Source: Lachnospiraceae bacterium
GTDB lineage: Bacteria; Bacillota; Clostridia; Lachnospirales; Lachnospiraceae
Assembly (NCBI GenBank): GCA_910574965.1
Contig: CAJTDB010000027.1
Coordinates: 1 to 52,399 of the forward strand
DNA length: 52,399 nt
Direction: 5' to 3'
This document shows, one piece after another, positions 33,891 through 41,378 of this stretch. Each line of letters starts with the position of its first letter. Positions within the stretch are counted from its first letter, which is position 1. The notes beneath the pieces are model-generated. The model worked only from the letters and a program-made list of their open reading frames with translations. It searched no databases and had not been told where the DNA came from. Made by a program: the position numbers and the translations under genes.

Positions 33891-34784
33891 ATGGATCAGG
33901 AAGTAAAAAATATATCATCTGATGCTGAAAAGAAGCCTGAGCAGGTGGCAAAATATACCGCAAAAGACAGCGTGTTCACTTCGATCTTCCGGGAGCCGAA
34001 ATATCTATTGCAGTTATATCAGGCACTGCATCCGGAAGACCATGAAGCAACGGAAGACAGCATCAAAAATGTGACGATCACAAATGTACTGTTGGACCAG
34101 TATTATAATGATGTGGGTTTTCAGATTGGGGAAAAGATCGTCATTCTGGTAGAGCAGCAATCGAGCTGGAGCATCAATATCGTGGTACGCTGTCTGTTAT
34201 ATCTTGCCCAGACTTATCAGGAGTATTTTGAGAGTACCAAACAGAATGTGTATGGGAGTAAAAAACTGGAACTTCCAAAACCGGAGATGTACGTCATTTT
34301 CACAGGAAACAGGAAGACGAGGCCGGAGTATCTGTATCTGTCAAAGGAGTTTTTTGGCGGGGATGACAGTGTGCTTGATGTAAAGGTCAAAATGATCTAT
34401 GATGGAAAAGAGGGAGATATCATCAATCAGTATGTGACCTTTACAAAGATATATAATGAACAGGTGAAACTGTATGGAAGGACCAGGGAAGCAGTCCTGG
34501 AGACAATCCGTATCTGCAAGGATCAGAATGTACTGGGTGAGTATCTGTCAGGGCGTGAAAAGGAGGTTGTGGATATTATGATGACTTTGTTTAATGAAGA
34601 ATATATTTTAAAAACTTATGTGGAAAGTGAGAAGCAGGAAGCAGAAAAAAGAGGGTCCGAAAAGATGAAAATAGGAACGGCTCAAAAATTGTATAAAAAA
34701 GGCAGTTCCATAGAGGATATTGCAGATATTCTTGATGCTTCTGTGAAAGAAGTGGAGCAGTGGCTTGGACTTGTTAGAGCTTAA
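33891..34784 (+). CDS. Rpn-family recombination-promoting nuclease/putative transposase
   Basis: 297 residues; ATG with GAGGTG about 10 nt upstream. The opening YTAKDSVFTSIFREPKYLLQ with LYQALHPED is the PD-(D/E)XK Rpn/transposase-like start. The core shows VLVEQQSSWSINIVVRCLLY (catalytic E-x-Q near residue 95) and a later KPEMYVIFTG segment. The last 30 residues (LYKKGSSIEDIADILDASVK) form a small HTH. Family members cut DNA in a recombination-linked way and often occur in many copies. It marks the start of the cargo segment. Confidence 0.88.
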   Translation: MDQEVKNISSDAEKKPEQVAKYTAKDSVFTSIFREPKYLLQLYQALHPEDHEATEDSIKNVTITNVLLDQYYNDVGFQIGEKIVILVEQQSSWSINIVVRCLLYLAQTYQEYFESTKQNVYGSKKLELPKPEMYVIFTGNRKTRPEYLYLSKEFFGGDDSVLDVKVKMIYDGKEGDIINQYVTFTKIYNEQVKLYGRTREAVLETIRICKDQNVLGEYLSGREKEVVDIMMTLFNEEYILKTYVESEKQEAEKRGSEKMKIGTAQKLYKKGSSIEDIADILDASVKEVEQWLGLVRA

Positions 34785-34899
34785 TGGCATTGTTAATTAT
34801 ATAATCTAAAACAGCTGGTGGAATATGGTTTTATATTTTTTGTCTTATCATGTGATAGATTTTGTTGGATAGAGATCTCTCCACAGATTATATTACTGG

Positions 34900-34932
34900 T
34901 ATAATGACAATTCCGAGAATTAGTGTTATAGT
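34900..34932 (+). promoter_or_regulatory. Two overlapping candidate promoters
   Basis: TGG-TATAAT (-10 at 34900-34905) is an extended -10 element. Independently ATGACA (34904-34909) is followed after 17 bp by TATAGT (34927-34932). Either could start the transcript of the small ORF at 34983. Confidence 0.55.
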
Positions 34933-34982
34933 GATTACAGTTAGAACAAAGCGGATCGGATGAGTCCAGAAAGGAAAGAATC

Positions 34983-35126
34983 ATGGCAACAGTTAATTTC
35001 GCAGCGAATGTTTTCGCATATTATCTGCATAGCGAACATTATAAGGCACTGTTCAGTAAAGAAAAAGAACAGAGTCTGGTTAAAATGCGCTCATGTAAGG
35101 TAAGGAAACGGCGAAAAACTGTGTGA
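34983..35126 (+). CDS. Possible 47-residue basic protein
   Basis: ATG 34983 follows AAAGGA by 7 nt, with promoter-like sites upstream and a good terminator downstream (35181-35215). The product MATVNFAANVFAYYLHSE... ends in a strongly basic stretch (SCKVRKRRKTV). No family was recognised. The complete set of signals around it makes a real small gene plausible. Confidence 0.52.
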   Translation: MATVNFAANVFAYYLHSEHYKALFSKEKEQSLVKMRSCKVRKRRKTV

Positions 35127-35180
35127 TATCCGGAAGGCAGGACTATAAAAAGCCTGCCGGAAGCAAGACATGGATTTGTG

Positions 35181-35215
35181 TACCGCTTATCTTGTATGAG
35201 GTAGGCGGTATTTTT
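35181..35215 (+). terminator. Intrinsic terminator directly before tRNA-Lys
   Basis: TACCGCTTATC (35181-35191) pairs with GGTAGGCGGTA (35200-35210), 11 bp with two G-U pairs and an 8-nt loop, followed by TTTTT. The tRNA-Lys gene begins 3 nt after it. Confidence 0.85.
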
Positions 35216-35217
35216 AT

Positions 35218-35290
35218 GCTCCATTAGCTCAGATGGGAGAGCACTCGACTTTTAATCGAGTGGCCATGGGTTCGAGTCCCATATGGAGCA
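35218..35290 (+). tRNA. tRNA-Lys (anticodon TTT)
   Basis: 73 nt. Acceptor GCTCCAT/ATGGAGC, D-arm GCTCAG...GAGC, anticodon stem CTCGA/TCGAG with loop CTTTTAA, T-arm with GGTTCGAGTCC. All arms pair. It is separated from the other tRNAs by a small XRE gene. No 3' CCA is encoded. Confidence 0.93.
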
Positions 35291-35333
35291 TGACCGCCTG
35301 GATATTGAATTTTGATAACAGGAGGTGAAAGAC

Positions 35334-35588
35334 ATGGTAAATCTGCCAACCATAGATATGATAGGAACAGGACAGAACATCAACAGACTGCGGAAGCAGG
35401 CAGGATTATCCGTAAAGGATTTACAGGATATTTTTGGTTTTGCCACACCGCAGGCTATATACAAGTGGCAGCAGGGTGCAGCTCTGCCTACCATAGATAA
35501 TCTGGTAGTGTTGGCGACAGTCCTGCAGGTACGACTGGATGATATTCTGGTCATAGATGCAGCGGCCCAGATGCAGATTGGCGCATGA
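35334..35588 (+). CDS. Small XRE-family HTH protein
   Basis: 84 residues from ATG 35334 (GGAGGTG 8 nt before; an in-frame GTG lies inside that site). Nearly the whole protein is one Cro/CI-type HTH: INRLRKQAGLSVKDLQDIFG, then QAIYKWQQGAALPTIDNLVV. It lies inside the tRNA array and could regulate its transcription or that of neighbouring cargo. Targets unknown. Confidence 0.85.
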   Translation: MVNLPTIDMIGTGQNINRLRKQAGLSVKDLQDIFGFATPQAIYKWQQGAALPTIDNLVVLATVLQVRLDDILVIDAAAQMQIGA

Positions 35589-35640
35589 TATAGAAAAGAA
35601 AGAACATCGTTGATTCGCAGGCTGAAAATGCCTGCAACAA

Positions 35641-35713
35641 GGTCCCCTGGTCTAAAGGTCAGGACACCGGCCTTTCAAGCCGGAGGTATTGGGTTCAAGT
35701 CCCATGGGGATCG
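35641..35713 (+). tRNA. tRNA-Glu (anticodon TTC)
   Basis: 73 nt. Acceptor GGTCCCC/GGGGATC with one wobble pair, anticodon arm CCGGC-CTTTCAA-GCCGG, T-arm GGGTTCAAGTCCC. A GCAGGC/GCCTGC hairpin lies directly upstream. It opens a run of five closely spaced tRNA genes. Confidence 0.92.
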
Positions 35714-35717
35714 TTAT

Positions 35718-35790
35718 GGCTTCTTAGTCTAAAGGTCAGGACGCCGGCCTCTCAAGCCGGAAATGATGGGTTCGAGCCCCACAGGAGCTA
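35718..35790 (+). tRNA. tRNA-Glu (anticodon CTC)
   Basis: 73 nt. Anticodon arm CCGGC-CTCTCAA-GCCGG, T-arm with GGGTTCGAGCCCC. The acceptor GGCTTCT/AGGAGCT contains two G-T pairs, weaker than in the preceding tRNA. D- and anticodon arms are almost the same as in the neighbour, so one arose from the other by duplication and anticodon change. It starts 4 nt after the first. Confidence 0.85.
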
Positions 35791-35792
35791 CT

Positions 35793-35863
35793 GTGGCTAT
35801 AGGACAATGGTAGTCCGGCAGATTGTGGCTCTGCTTATGGGGGTTCGATTCCCCCTGGTCACC
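35793..35863 (+). tRNA. tRNA-His (anticodon GTG), no G at -1
   Basis: 71 nt counted from G1. Acceptor GTGGCTA/TGGTCAC with two wobble pairs, anticodon arm GCAGA-TTGTGGC-TCTGC, T-arm GGGGGTTCGATTCCCCC. Bacterial tRNA-His usually encodes an extra G at -1 opposite C73; here the base before G1 is T. CCA follows C73 in the DNA (35864-35866). Confidence 0.85.
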
Positions 35864-35867
35864 CCAT

Positions 35868-35950
35868 GGATGGGTATGCCTAGTGGCGAGGGCAGCGGAC
35901 TGTAAATCCGTCACAAAGAAACACCGCAGGTTCGAGTCCTGCCCCATCCA
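35868..35950 (+). tRNA. tRNA-Tyr (anticodon GTA)
   Basis: 83 nt. Acceptor GGATGGG/CCCATCC, anticodon arm GCGGA-CTGTAAA-TCCGT, long variable arm (CACAAAGAAACACC region) as expected for class II tyrosine tRNA, T-arm with GCAGGTTCGAGTCCTGC. Confidence 0.9.
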
Positions 35951-35956
35951 CTTTCT

Positions 35957-36041
35957 GTTTGCGTGTCCGAGTGGTCTATGGTGCCACCCTGCTAAGGTGG
36001 TGTGCGGTAACGCACCGAAGGTTCGAATCCTTCCGCAAACG
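35957..36041 (+). tRNA. tRNA-Ser (anticodon GCT)
   Basis: 85 nt. Acceptor GTTTGCG/CGCAAAC, anticodon arm CCACC-CTGCTAA-GGTGG, long variable arm TGTGCGGTAACGCACC that forms its own stem, T-arm GAAGGTTCGAATCCTTC. It is the last gene of the array. Confidence 0.92.
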
Positions 36042-36111
36042 CTCTGACATCAATTTTTCTACTATTTTCTGCAAAAGAGATTGTACTATCAAGTTTTCAA
36101 GAAAAATCTTA

Positions 36112-37440
36112 TTAGTTAGTCTTTAAACCTAATGTAGATAAAAGTGAAACAAAATTTATAGCTATTGGTTCTGGGATGCCTTGATATTTTCCACTCATGT
36201 ATTGATCTCTGATGTTGGTATTCACATGAATTTTATTATCATAATAGGTTATACATTGTATTTCTTTATCCCCATCTTCTAATTCATTTATCACATAAAT
36301 GCATTCCTTTGGAAGTCCAGATTCCATAAGCAGGGTATTATGTGTAGTCATAATTAACTGACCTGAGAGATTTTCATAAAGAGAGTTTACAAGGCTCTGT
36401 ACCAATAAATCATGTACACCAGTGTCAAATTCGTCAATTATTGCAACAGAGCCTTTAACGACCACAAGCATAAATGGCAGTAATTGTAAAAGGGACTGTG
36501 TACCCGTTGACTCCATAGAAAATTCTATTGATCTTTCATGTCCAGCTATCAACTTTGTTTGCATTAGCTGATAGTGAATAGTATTTTCTTTAGCAGTACG
36601 TTTGTAAAATACCTTTTTAATATCCCGATTTGTACTTTTGAAAAAGATGTTTAGCATGGCTTCGCTTCTATCTAATAAAATTTCATCTTCTTTAGAAATA
36701 GTACCTTCATCAAAATCACCAAATATTTCATGTGGCAATCCAATAATACCTCTTTCCTGACGACTGCCAAATTTGACCTTACAAGATATCCGAGAAAGAA
36801 ATTCCATGATATAATCAAAATTGTCGGTTAATTGCTCCTTGATATATTCATCTGCTTTATCTTCAGATTCATGCATTAAAATAGAAAGCAGAGAATGTTT
36901 TCCCCAGTATTTAGAGCAAGCTAATTTAATTTCTTGATATGCACTTTTTTCAAGAAATATTTTGGGACTAATAGTAATTTGTTCTGGAGTAATATCAAAG
37001 TATACCCCCTTATTTTTAGTAAGAATGTATTCTAAGCGTTCATGTATAATTTGGGAATCATTAGTCTCTAATAAATAACGACCACTCTTTTCATGTATAC
37101 GGAAGCCGAATTCCATAGACATGGAATCTTCAGAAGCAACCATTTTATTCTCACGAATCAATGTTTCAATATCCTTATATCGCATTTTAAAAAAACGTGC
37201 AAATTCTTCATTGCTTAATGAATCCGGTTCTTCAGAAAGGATTGATTGCATGATATCTCTAACATCCATAGTTCTCAAGGTCTCAGATAACATAAAAAAA
37301 GCAGAGGCTAAGTTTGATTTGCCAATGCCATTTTCACCATATAGTAAAATCAACCTTTTAGGATTTCCCTTTTTGTCAAGAAGATTAAATTCTATATCTC
37401 CAAAAGATTTGAAGTTTTTTAGTCTTATATATTCAAACAT
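36112..37440 (-). CDS. AAA15/ABC-type ATPase (defence-associated class)
   Basis: 442 residues from ATG 37440 (GGAGG 8 nt before). It begins like SMC/RecF/OLD-class proteins: YIRLKNFKSFGDIEF, then Walker A GENGIGKS at 35-42. A long middle insert (about 60-280) has no motif I know. STGTQSLLQLLPF acts as signature-like motif (about 308-320), AIIDEFDTGVHD is Walker B (about 335-346), and MTTHNTLLME is the H-loop. Such ATPases power conflict systems (OLD-, AbiL-, RloC-like and three-component ABC systems), usually with a separate effector. The gene faces away from an MBL-fold gene. Base composition is far more AT-rich than that of the flanking blocks. Confidence 0.88.
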   Translation of the reverse strand: MFEYIRLKNFKSFGDIEFNLLDKKGNPKRLILLYGENGIGKSNLASAFFMLSETLRTMDVRDIMQSILSEEPDSLSNEEFARFFKMRYKDIETLIRENKMVASEDSMSMEFGFRIHEKSGRYLLETNDSQIIHERLEYILTKNKGVYFDITPEQITISPKIFLEKSAYQEIKLACSKYWGKHSLLSILMHESEDKADEYIKEQLTDNFDYIMEFLSRISCKVKFGSRQERGIIGLPHEIFGDFDEGTISKEDEILLDRSEAMLNIFFKSTNRDIKKVFYKRTAKENTIHYQLMQTKLIAGHERSIEFSMESTGTQSLLQLLPFMLVVVKGSVAIIDEFDTGVHDLLVQSLVNSLYENLSGQLIMTTHNTLLMESGLPKECIYVINELEDGDKEIQCITYYDNKIHVNTNIRDQYMSGKYQGIPEPIAINFVSLLSTLGLKTN

Positions 37441-37459
37441 GGTATATACCTCCACTATC

Positions 37460-37487
37460 ATTATACCACAAAAAACAAAATAATCAA
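37460..37487 (-). promoter_or_regulatory. Promoter of the ATPase gene
   Basis: On the minus strand TTGATT (37482-37487) then 16 bp and TATAAT (37460-37465), with TGG before the -10 (extended element). The leader is only about 13 nt and holds the GGAGG site. Confidence 0.72.
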
Positions 37488-37539
37488 GAATGTTTTTCTT
37501 TTATTTGCGAAAAAATTACGAATATAAGCAAAAAATATG

Positions 37540-37568
37540 TTGCACTATTCTGTATGATGTGGTAATAT
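37540..37568 (+). promoter_or_regulatory. Promoter of the MBL operon
   Basis: TTGCAC (37540-37545), 17 bp, TAATAT (37563-37568). It points away from the ATPase promoter; the two are about 50 bp apart and may be controlled together. Confidence 0.72.
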
Positions 37569-37663
37569 ATGATTGTTAGCAAACAATGACGTCGAGTGCT
37601 AATTATAAAACTAATAAAAATATTCATGTAAGTTGTTTTGTTTATAAAGAAAGGAATCAATAT

Positions 37664-38608
37664 ATGAAGTTGAGAGCATTGAGTAGTTATGATGGAGATA
37701 AGGACACAAGATTTGGAGATTGTATTCTTATCTATGATAATAGCACGTTGATTGTATACGATTGTGGTCACGAACGACATGCAAATGAAGTTAAAAATTT
37801 TTTGCAAAAAAATTATTCGATAAATCGGATACATATCGTAATATCACACAATGACAAAGACCATACTAACGGGGTGATTAACCTGTTGGATTATCTTTAT
37901 GAGAACGGATATACAGTAACATTGTATTCATCCTTATATCTAAAAAATACTAAGGAAGTATTAGAAATTTTGGATGATGAGAGACGTACTCCAAAAGCTA
38001 CGCGAGAACATATCCTAGAAATATTTGATAAAATTTGTGATATTGTTCAGAAAGCAGAAGAATATAATTTTAGTGTCATAAATGCAGAAGCCAATACTTC
38101 CGTTTCACTTGGAACAATAGTGGGACCAAAAGTGGACGAGTTTGCTGGTGTTGTTGCGGCAGCAATAGACACAAATAACGCAGGGGCAAAGATTGATGGT
38201 GAAACAGTAATGAATGCAGCGAGTGTACAGCTAAAAATAAAGCTGGATAATGCACAAATCGTTTTATTATGTGGAGATGCCACACCTAAGTATTTGCATA
38301 ACTTGGATAGGTATGATATTATTCAGCTTCCCCATCATGGAAAATTAGAAAGTGCGAAGTTGATTTTTGAAAAATTGGATGATCCATATAGTAAAATATA
38401 TCTTGTATCGGATAATACAGGTTCAGGTGAGACCAGTGGCGGGTCTGATAAACTGGCTGATTACATGGAAGAAGAAAATTTTGATTCTGCAAAAAATACG
38501 AAGGATGGTATAGTGAATATACCAGAAAATACTGTGGGAATTATTGGAAGTAATAGCGGAGCATCAAGAGGGGTTCGATTAGGTGAAGTGGATTATAGGG
38601 GCTGGTAA
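37664..38608 (+). CDS. MBL-fold hydrolase, ComEC-like
   Basis: 314 residues from ATG 37664 (AAAGGAA 8 nt before); the earlier ATG at 37586 has no site. The metal-binding motif is SHNDKDHTNG with H62, D64, D66 and H67, the H-x-D-x-DH variant seen in ComEC-type enzymes. LCGDAT (about 203) and LPHHG (about 224) supply further ligands. Other members act on DNA, RNA, lipids or nucleotides, so the substrate is open. No membrane helix is seen. It is first in an operon of three facing the ATPase, and could be the effector (inference). Confidence 0.85.
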   Translation: MKLRALSSYDGDKDTRFGDCILIYDNSTLIVYDCGHERHANEVKNFLQKNYSINRIHIVISHNDKDHTNGVINLLDYLYENGYTVTLYSSLYLKNTKEVLEILDDERRTPKATREHILEIFDKICDIVQKAEEYNFSVINAEANTSVSLGTIVGPKVDEFAGVVAAAIDTNNAGAKIDGETVMNAASVQLKIKLDNAQIVLLCGDATPKYLHNLDRYDIIQLPHHGKLESAKLIFEKLDDPYSKIYLVSDNTGSGETSGGSDKLADYMEEENFDSAKNTKDGIVNIPENTVGIIGSNSGASRGVRLGEVDYRGW

Positions 38609-39155
38609 AGATATTATTCAAAATACAGAACAGCTTTCTGCACGAAGCAGATATATTGGAAAGGTAACAGGAGTTGATGTGACACCATGGCGTAATCTAT
38701 CAATAAAAAATTCTAATTTAAAATTTCTGATCTGTACTTCCTTAGATGAAAGAAATGGAAGTTTTATAACAGCTCATATATATGACATTATACTGCTAAG
38801 TATTACGGAATTGTTAGCTAACAATGAGTTTGTAGTTGCTAATACATGTATATGGGATCAACTGTCAGATAAAAAAGTATTGAGTAATTTGATGATTAGT
38901 AATCCTCAGGTACGCCTTTGGTTTGCAAAGCAAGAGTTATCAATAATAGGGAAAGGGCATGAATTAAGAGAATCAAATTTATTAAGTTTAGTTGGAAATT
39001 TTGGATTTTTAACATCAAAATCTGAAAGAATGCTTTTTGCAAATCGAAAAAAGGGATTTATACAAGCATTGGGTATGGCATTTGAACCGGTTTCGCCGGT
39101 TCTTCTGCCGAAGGACTTCGGAGGATTAGGATGGGAAAATTTATTGAAAAATTAG
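38583..39155 (+). CDS. Unrecognised middle protein of the MBL operon
   Basis: 190 residues if GTG 38583 is used; this overlaps the MBL gene by 26 nt and no good ribosome binding site is seen, so the start is uncertain and translation likely coupled. The protein is soluble, with alternating beta and helix predictions and a C-terminal part rich in hydrophobic residues (FIQALGMAFEPVSPVLLP). I recognise no domain. It overlaps the next gene by 25 nt, so all three are made together. Confidence 0.7.
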   Translation: MKWIIGAGKDIIQNTEQLSARSRYIGKVTGVDVTPWRNLSIKNSNLKFLICTSLDERNGSFITAHIYDIILLSITELLANNEFVVANTCIWDQLSDKKVLSNLMISNPQVRLWFAKQELSIIGKGHELRESNLLSLVGNFGFLTSKSERMLFANRKKGFIQALGMAFEPVSPVLLPKDFGGLGWENLLKN

Positions 39156-39625
39156 ATTCTTATGAGCTTATGACAAGTCTGCTACCAGGAACTTTTTTCT
39201 GCATATCACTTAGAATTTTTTGTGGATTAGAATTTCCAACAGAAAATATGGTGGAAGAAATCGTTATATACTATTTTGTAGGACTAATTATTAATCGAGT
39301 AGGATCAATTATAGTAAAACCCTGCTTATTAAAAGTTAATGTTATAAAAGAGGTTACATATGATGAGTATGTGAAAGCAGAAAAAAAAGATTCCAAAATC
39401 AAAGTTTTAATGGAGACAAGCAATTATTACAGATCCATGTTGACTAGTTGCTTGTTCCTACTAATTGTAAAATTTGTAATTTGCCCTTCTATAAATATAG
39501 GTTGGTTTCAGAAAAATTGGAAAGATCTTTTACTGTTAGGGATTATAGTGTTGTTTTTATTAACATATAGAAAGCAAATGAAATTTGTGTGTAACCGCAT
39601 AAAAATTAACAATCAAAATGATTGA
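39131..39625 (+). CDS. Small membrane protein of the MBL operon
   Basis: 164 residues; ATG 39131 has GGAGG 6 nt before it. The start LDSYELMTSLLPGTFFCISL is a pattern I have seen in small membrane proteins of defence loci. Three to four hydrophobic helices are visible: about 15-30, 40-60, 98-112 and 126-144. A basic tail follows. In conflict systems such proteins may disrupt the membrane, or anchor the complex; which applies here is not shown by sequence. Confidence 0.75.
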   Translation: MGKFIEKLDSYELMTSLLPGTFFCISLRIFCGLEFPTENMVEEIVIYYFVGLIINRVGSIIVKPCLLKVNVIKEVTYDEYVKAEKKDSKIKVLMETSNYYRSMLTSCLFLLIVKFVICPSINIGWFQKNWKDLLLLGIIVLFLLTYRKQMKFVCNRIKINNQND

Positions 39626-39689
39626 TAAAAACAGAAATGAACATGTTGTTTGTGACAGAATATAAGTATGGCAGCATTTTGAAAATTTG

Positions 39690-39734
39690 ATCCCTTGTCC
39701 ATTTTAATATGATTATAGAAAATGGACAAGGGAT
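39690..39734. terminator. Bidirectional terminator between cargo and T4SS blocks
   Basis: A perfect 16-bp inverted repeat, ATCCCTTGTCCATTTT (39690-39705) with AAAATGGACAAGGGAT (39719-39734), 13-nt loop, TGTTTTCATT on the plus strand. It separates convergent genes. Confidence 0.9.
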
Positions 39735-39742
39735 TGTTTTCA

Positions 39743-41308
39743 TTATAGATTCCGTTTGATAATTCTCGTAATGATCCCCACAGCCACGCCCCGTTCTTCA
39801 TCAATCCGGGTGACGGCAAAGCTCACATCATCCTTCTTGCCGGGAGTCCGGTAGTCATAGCAGGAGTGGGCCACAGCGTTCACGCCGTTGGACAGCCGGA
39901 TATAAACCACGCCTTTATGTACGTCCGTGACCTTGCCGGCATACTTGCTCTGGATGCGGCATTTTTTTAGGTTGTCATGGTTGGTGTTCTGGGATACGCT
40001 CTTGATGTCGGCCTTAATTCCCATATCCTCCAGGCTGTCACGGCGCACGTTCAGGATGCGCACAAGCACCTGGTCGCCCACGGAAAAACGCTCATGGGCA
40101 TCTCCGATCCACTCCCAGGCCAGGTCGCGGGCCATGATGGAGCACTCCACTCCGAAAACCTCCACCCGGATGACCTTCTCTGCCACGGCGATCACGCGGG
40201 CCTGGGCAATACGGCCCTCGTAAATGCGGTACATGCCTGCCGCATCCGTATCCAGATAGAAGGTCTGCCGTTTCCTGACCATGGCTTCCTTCCGGCTGGC
40301 GACCACGCTGCGGGTTTTGGAATCAATGCCTTTTACGATAAAGTCAATTTCCGCCCCCAGCATGTTGCCGAGGATCTTGTTCTGACGCAGCATCAGTTCT
40401 GCGTATTCCTGCCCGGAAGGGCTGCGGCCTACATTGATCATCATCTCCTTTAAGGGGATCACGATCCGGAAGCCCTTATAGTCTACAATGGTGATGGTCT
40501 TGCCGTTGTCCGTCTGCTCAATCCCGCCAAGCTGCCCGGTAAGGATGCGCCGGGTACGGTAGGCATTGTGGATCTCATGCCAGATGGCATCCCCGCGGGA
40601 TTCTTCCGTCTCCACTTCCCCGCGCACCTCCAGTGTCAGTACTGGCGCCTCATCCTTCCTGCCTTTGGCAGCGGTACGGCGGGAGGGGAATGCCATAGAC
40701 GGAACTGCAGTTCCAGCTGCGTCTTCAGCAGAGGGGAAAGGCGTATCTTCCGGTCCCGATTCAGTGGGTTCTGTTTCTTTCTGGGGAATGATTTCCTCCG
40801 TTCCGGCTGCGGTATCATCGGCCAGCCCGCTCTTATCGGTATCAGCATCGGTCGCCAGGGGATCAGGCACGTTGCCAGGTGCGGCATCCATGTCCTCCTG
40901 CATCCCTGTTTTTTCTTTCTTTCTGCGGGTGGTGCGTCTGGTCTTTGCAAGGGGGCTGTCTGTTTCCGGTGAAGCTGTCGGTTCCGGCTGTGCTTCCCCG
41001 GAAGCATCGCTTTCCCCGTCAGCGGCATGCGTGGTGCCGGTGCCCCCGGAACCTTCCGGCCCCTCCCCGAAGATTTCTTCCTCTGTAAGCTCCGGGAGAT
41101 CCCCCTCTGCCAGATCCGGTGCGGCAGCCGGTTCCTGGTCCATGCTGCCAAGCAGTTCATTTAAGTCCATGCCGTCCCCGTCCGCTTCAGGCGGTGTGCC
41201 CTCTCCCTCTCCAGGGAAGGCCGCGGCCTCTGCGCCCGTTCCGTCCAAAGGGTTGTTTCCTTCCATAGAAGGGTTTTCCAGTTCCATAAGTTCTTTTTTT
41301 CTTGCCAT
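39743..41308 (-). CDS. S1-domain protein of the conjugation block
   Basis: 521 residues from ATG 41308 (GGAGG 8 nt before). Residues 1-230 are low complexity, acidic and Ala/Pro/Thr-rich. The C-terminal half has repeated S1-like beta-barrels: MYRIYEGRIAQARVIAVAEK, then HERFSVGDQVLVRILNVRRD and CRIQSKYAGKVTDVHKGVVY. S1 domains bind RNA or ssDNA. The gene is last in the T4SS series after virD4 and could help with transcripts or with transferred DNA. Automated annotation may call it ribosomal S1; with this location it is a distinct element protein. Confidence 0.82.
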   Translation of the reverse strand: MARKKELMELENPSMEGNNPLDGTGAEAAAFPGEGEGTPPEADGDGMDLNELLGSMDQEPAAAPDLAEGDLPELTEEEIFGEGPEGSGGTGTTHAADGESDASGEAQPEPTASPETDSPLAKTRRTTRRKKEKTGMQEDMDAAPGNVPDPLATDADTDKSGLADDTAAGTEEIIPQKETEPTESGPEDTPFPSAEDAAGTAVPSMAFPSRRTAAKGRKDEAPVLTLEVRGEVETEESRGDAIWHEIHNAYRTRRILTGQLGGIEQTDNGKTITIVDYKGFRIVIPLKEMMINVGRSPSGQEYAELMLRQNKILGNMLGAEIDFIVKGIDSKTRSVVASRKEAMVRKRQTFYLDTDAAGMYRIYEGRIAQARVIAVAEKVIRVEVFGVECSIMARDLAWEWIGDAHERFSVGDQVLVRILNVRRDSLEDMGIKADIKSVSQNTNHDNLKKCRIQSKYAGKVTDVHKGVVYIRLSNGVNAVAHSCYDYRTPGKKDDVSFAVTRIDEERGVAVGIITRIIKRNL

Positions 41309-41378
41309 GTGTTTACCTCCATAGTGTTGTTGTTCTATCTCACAGCCCCAGAACGGGCCGTTCCATAGCAGTTGCATT

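Noticed and set aside
35218-36041. tRNA array as an integration site (att)
   Set aside because: No integrase and no second copy of a tRNA end are visible in the window, and conjugation genes lie on both sides.
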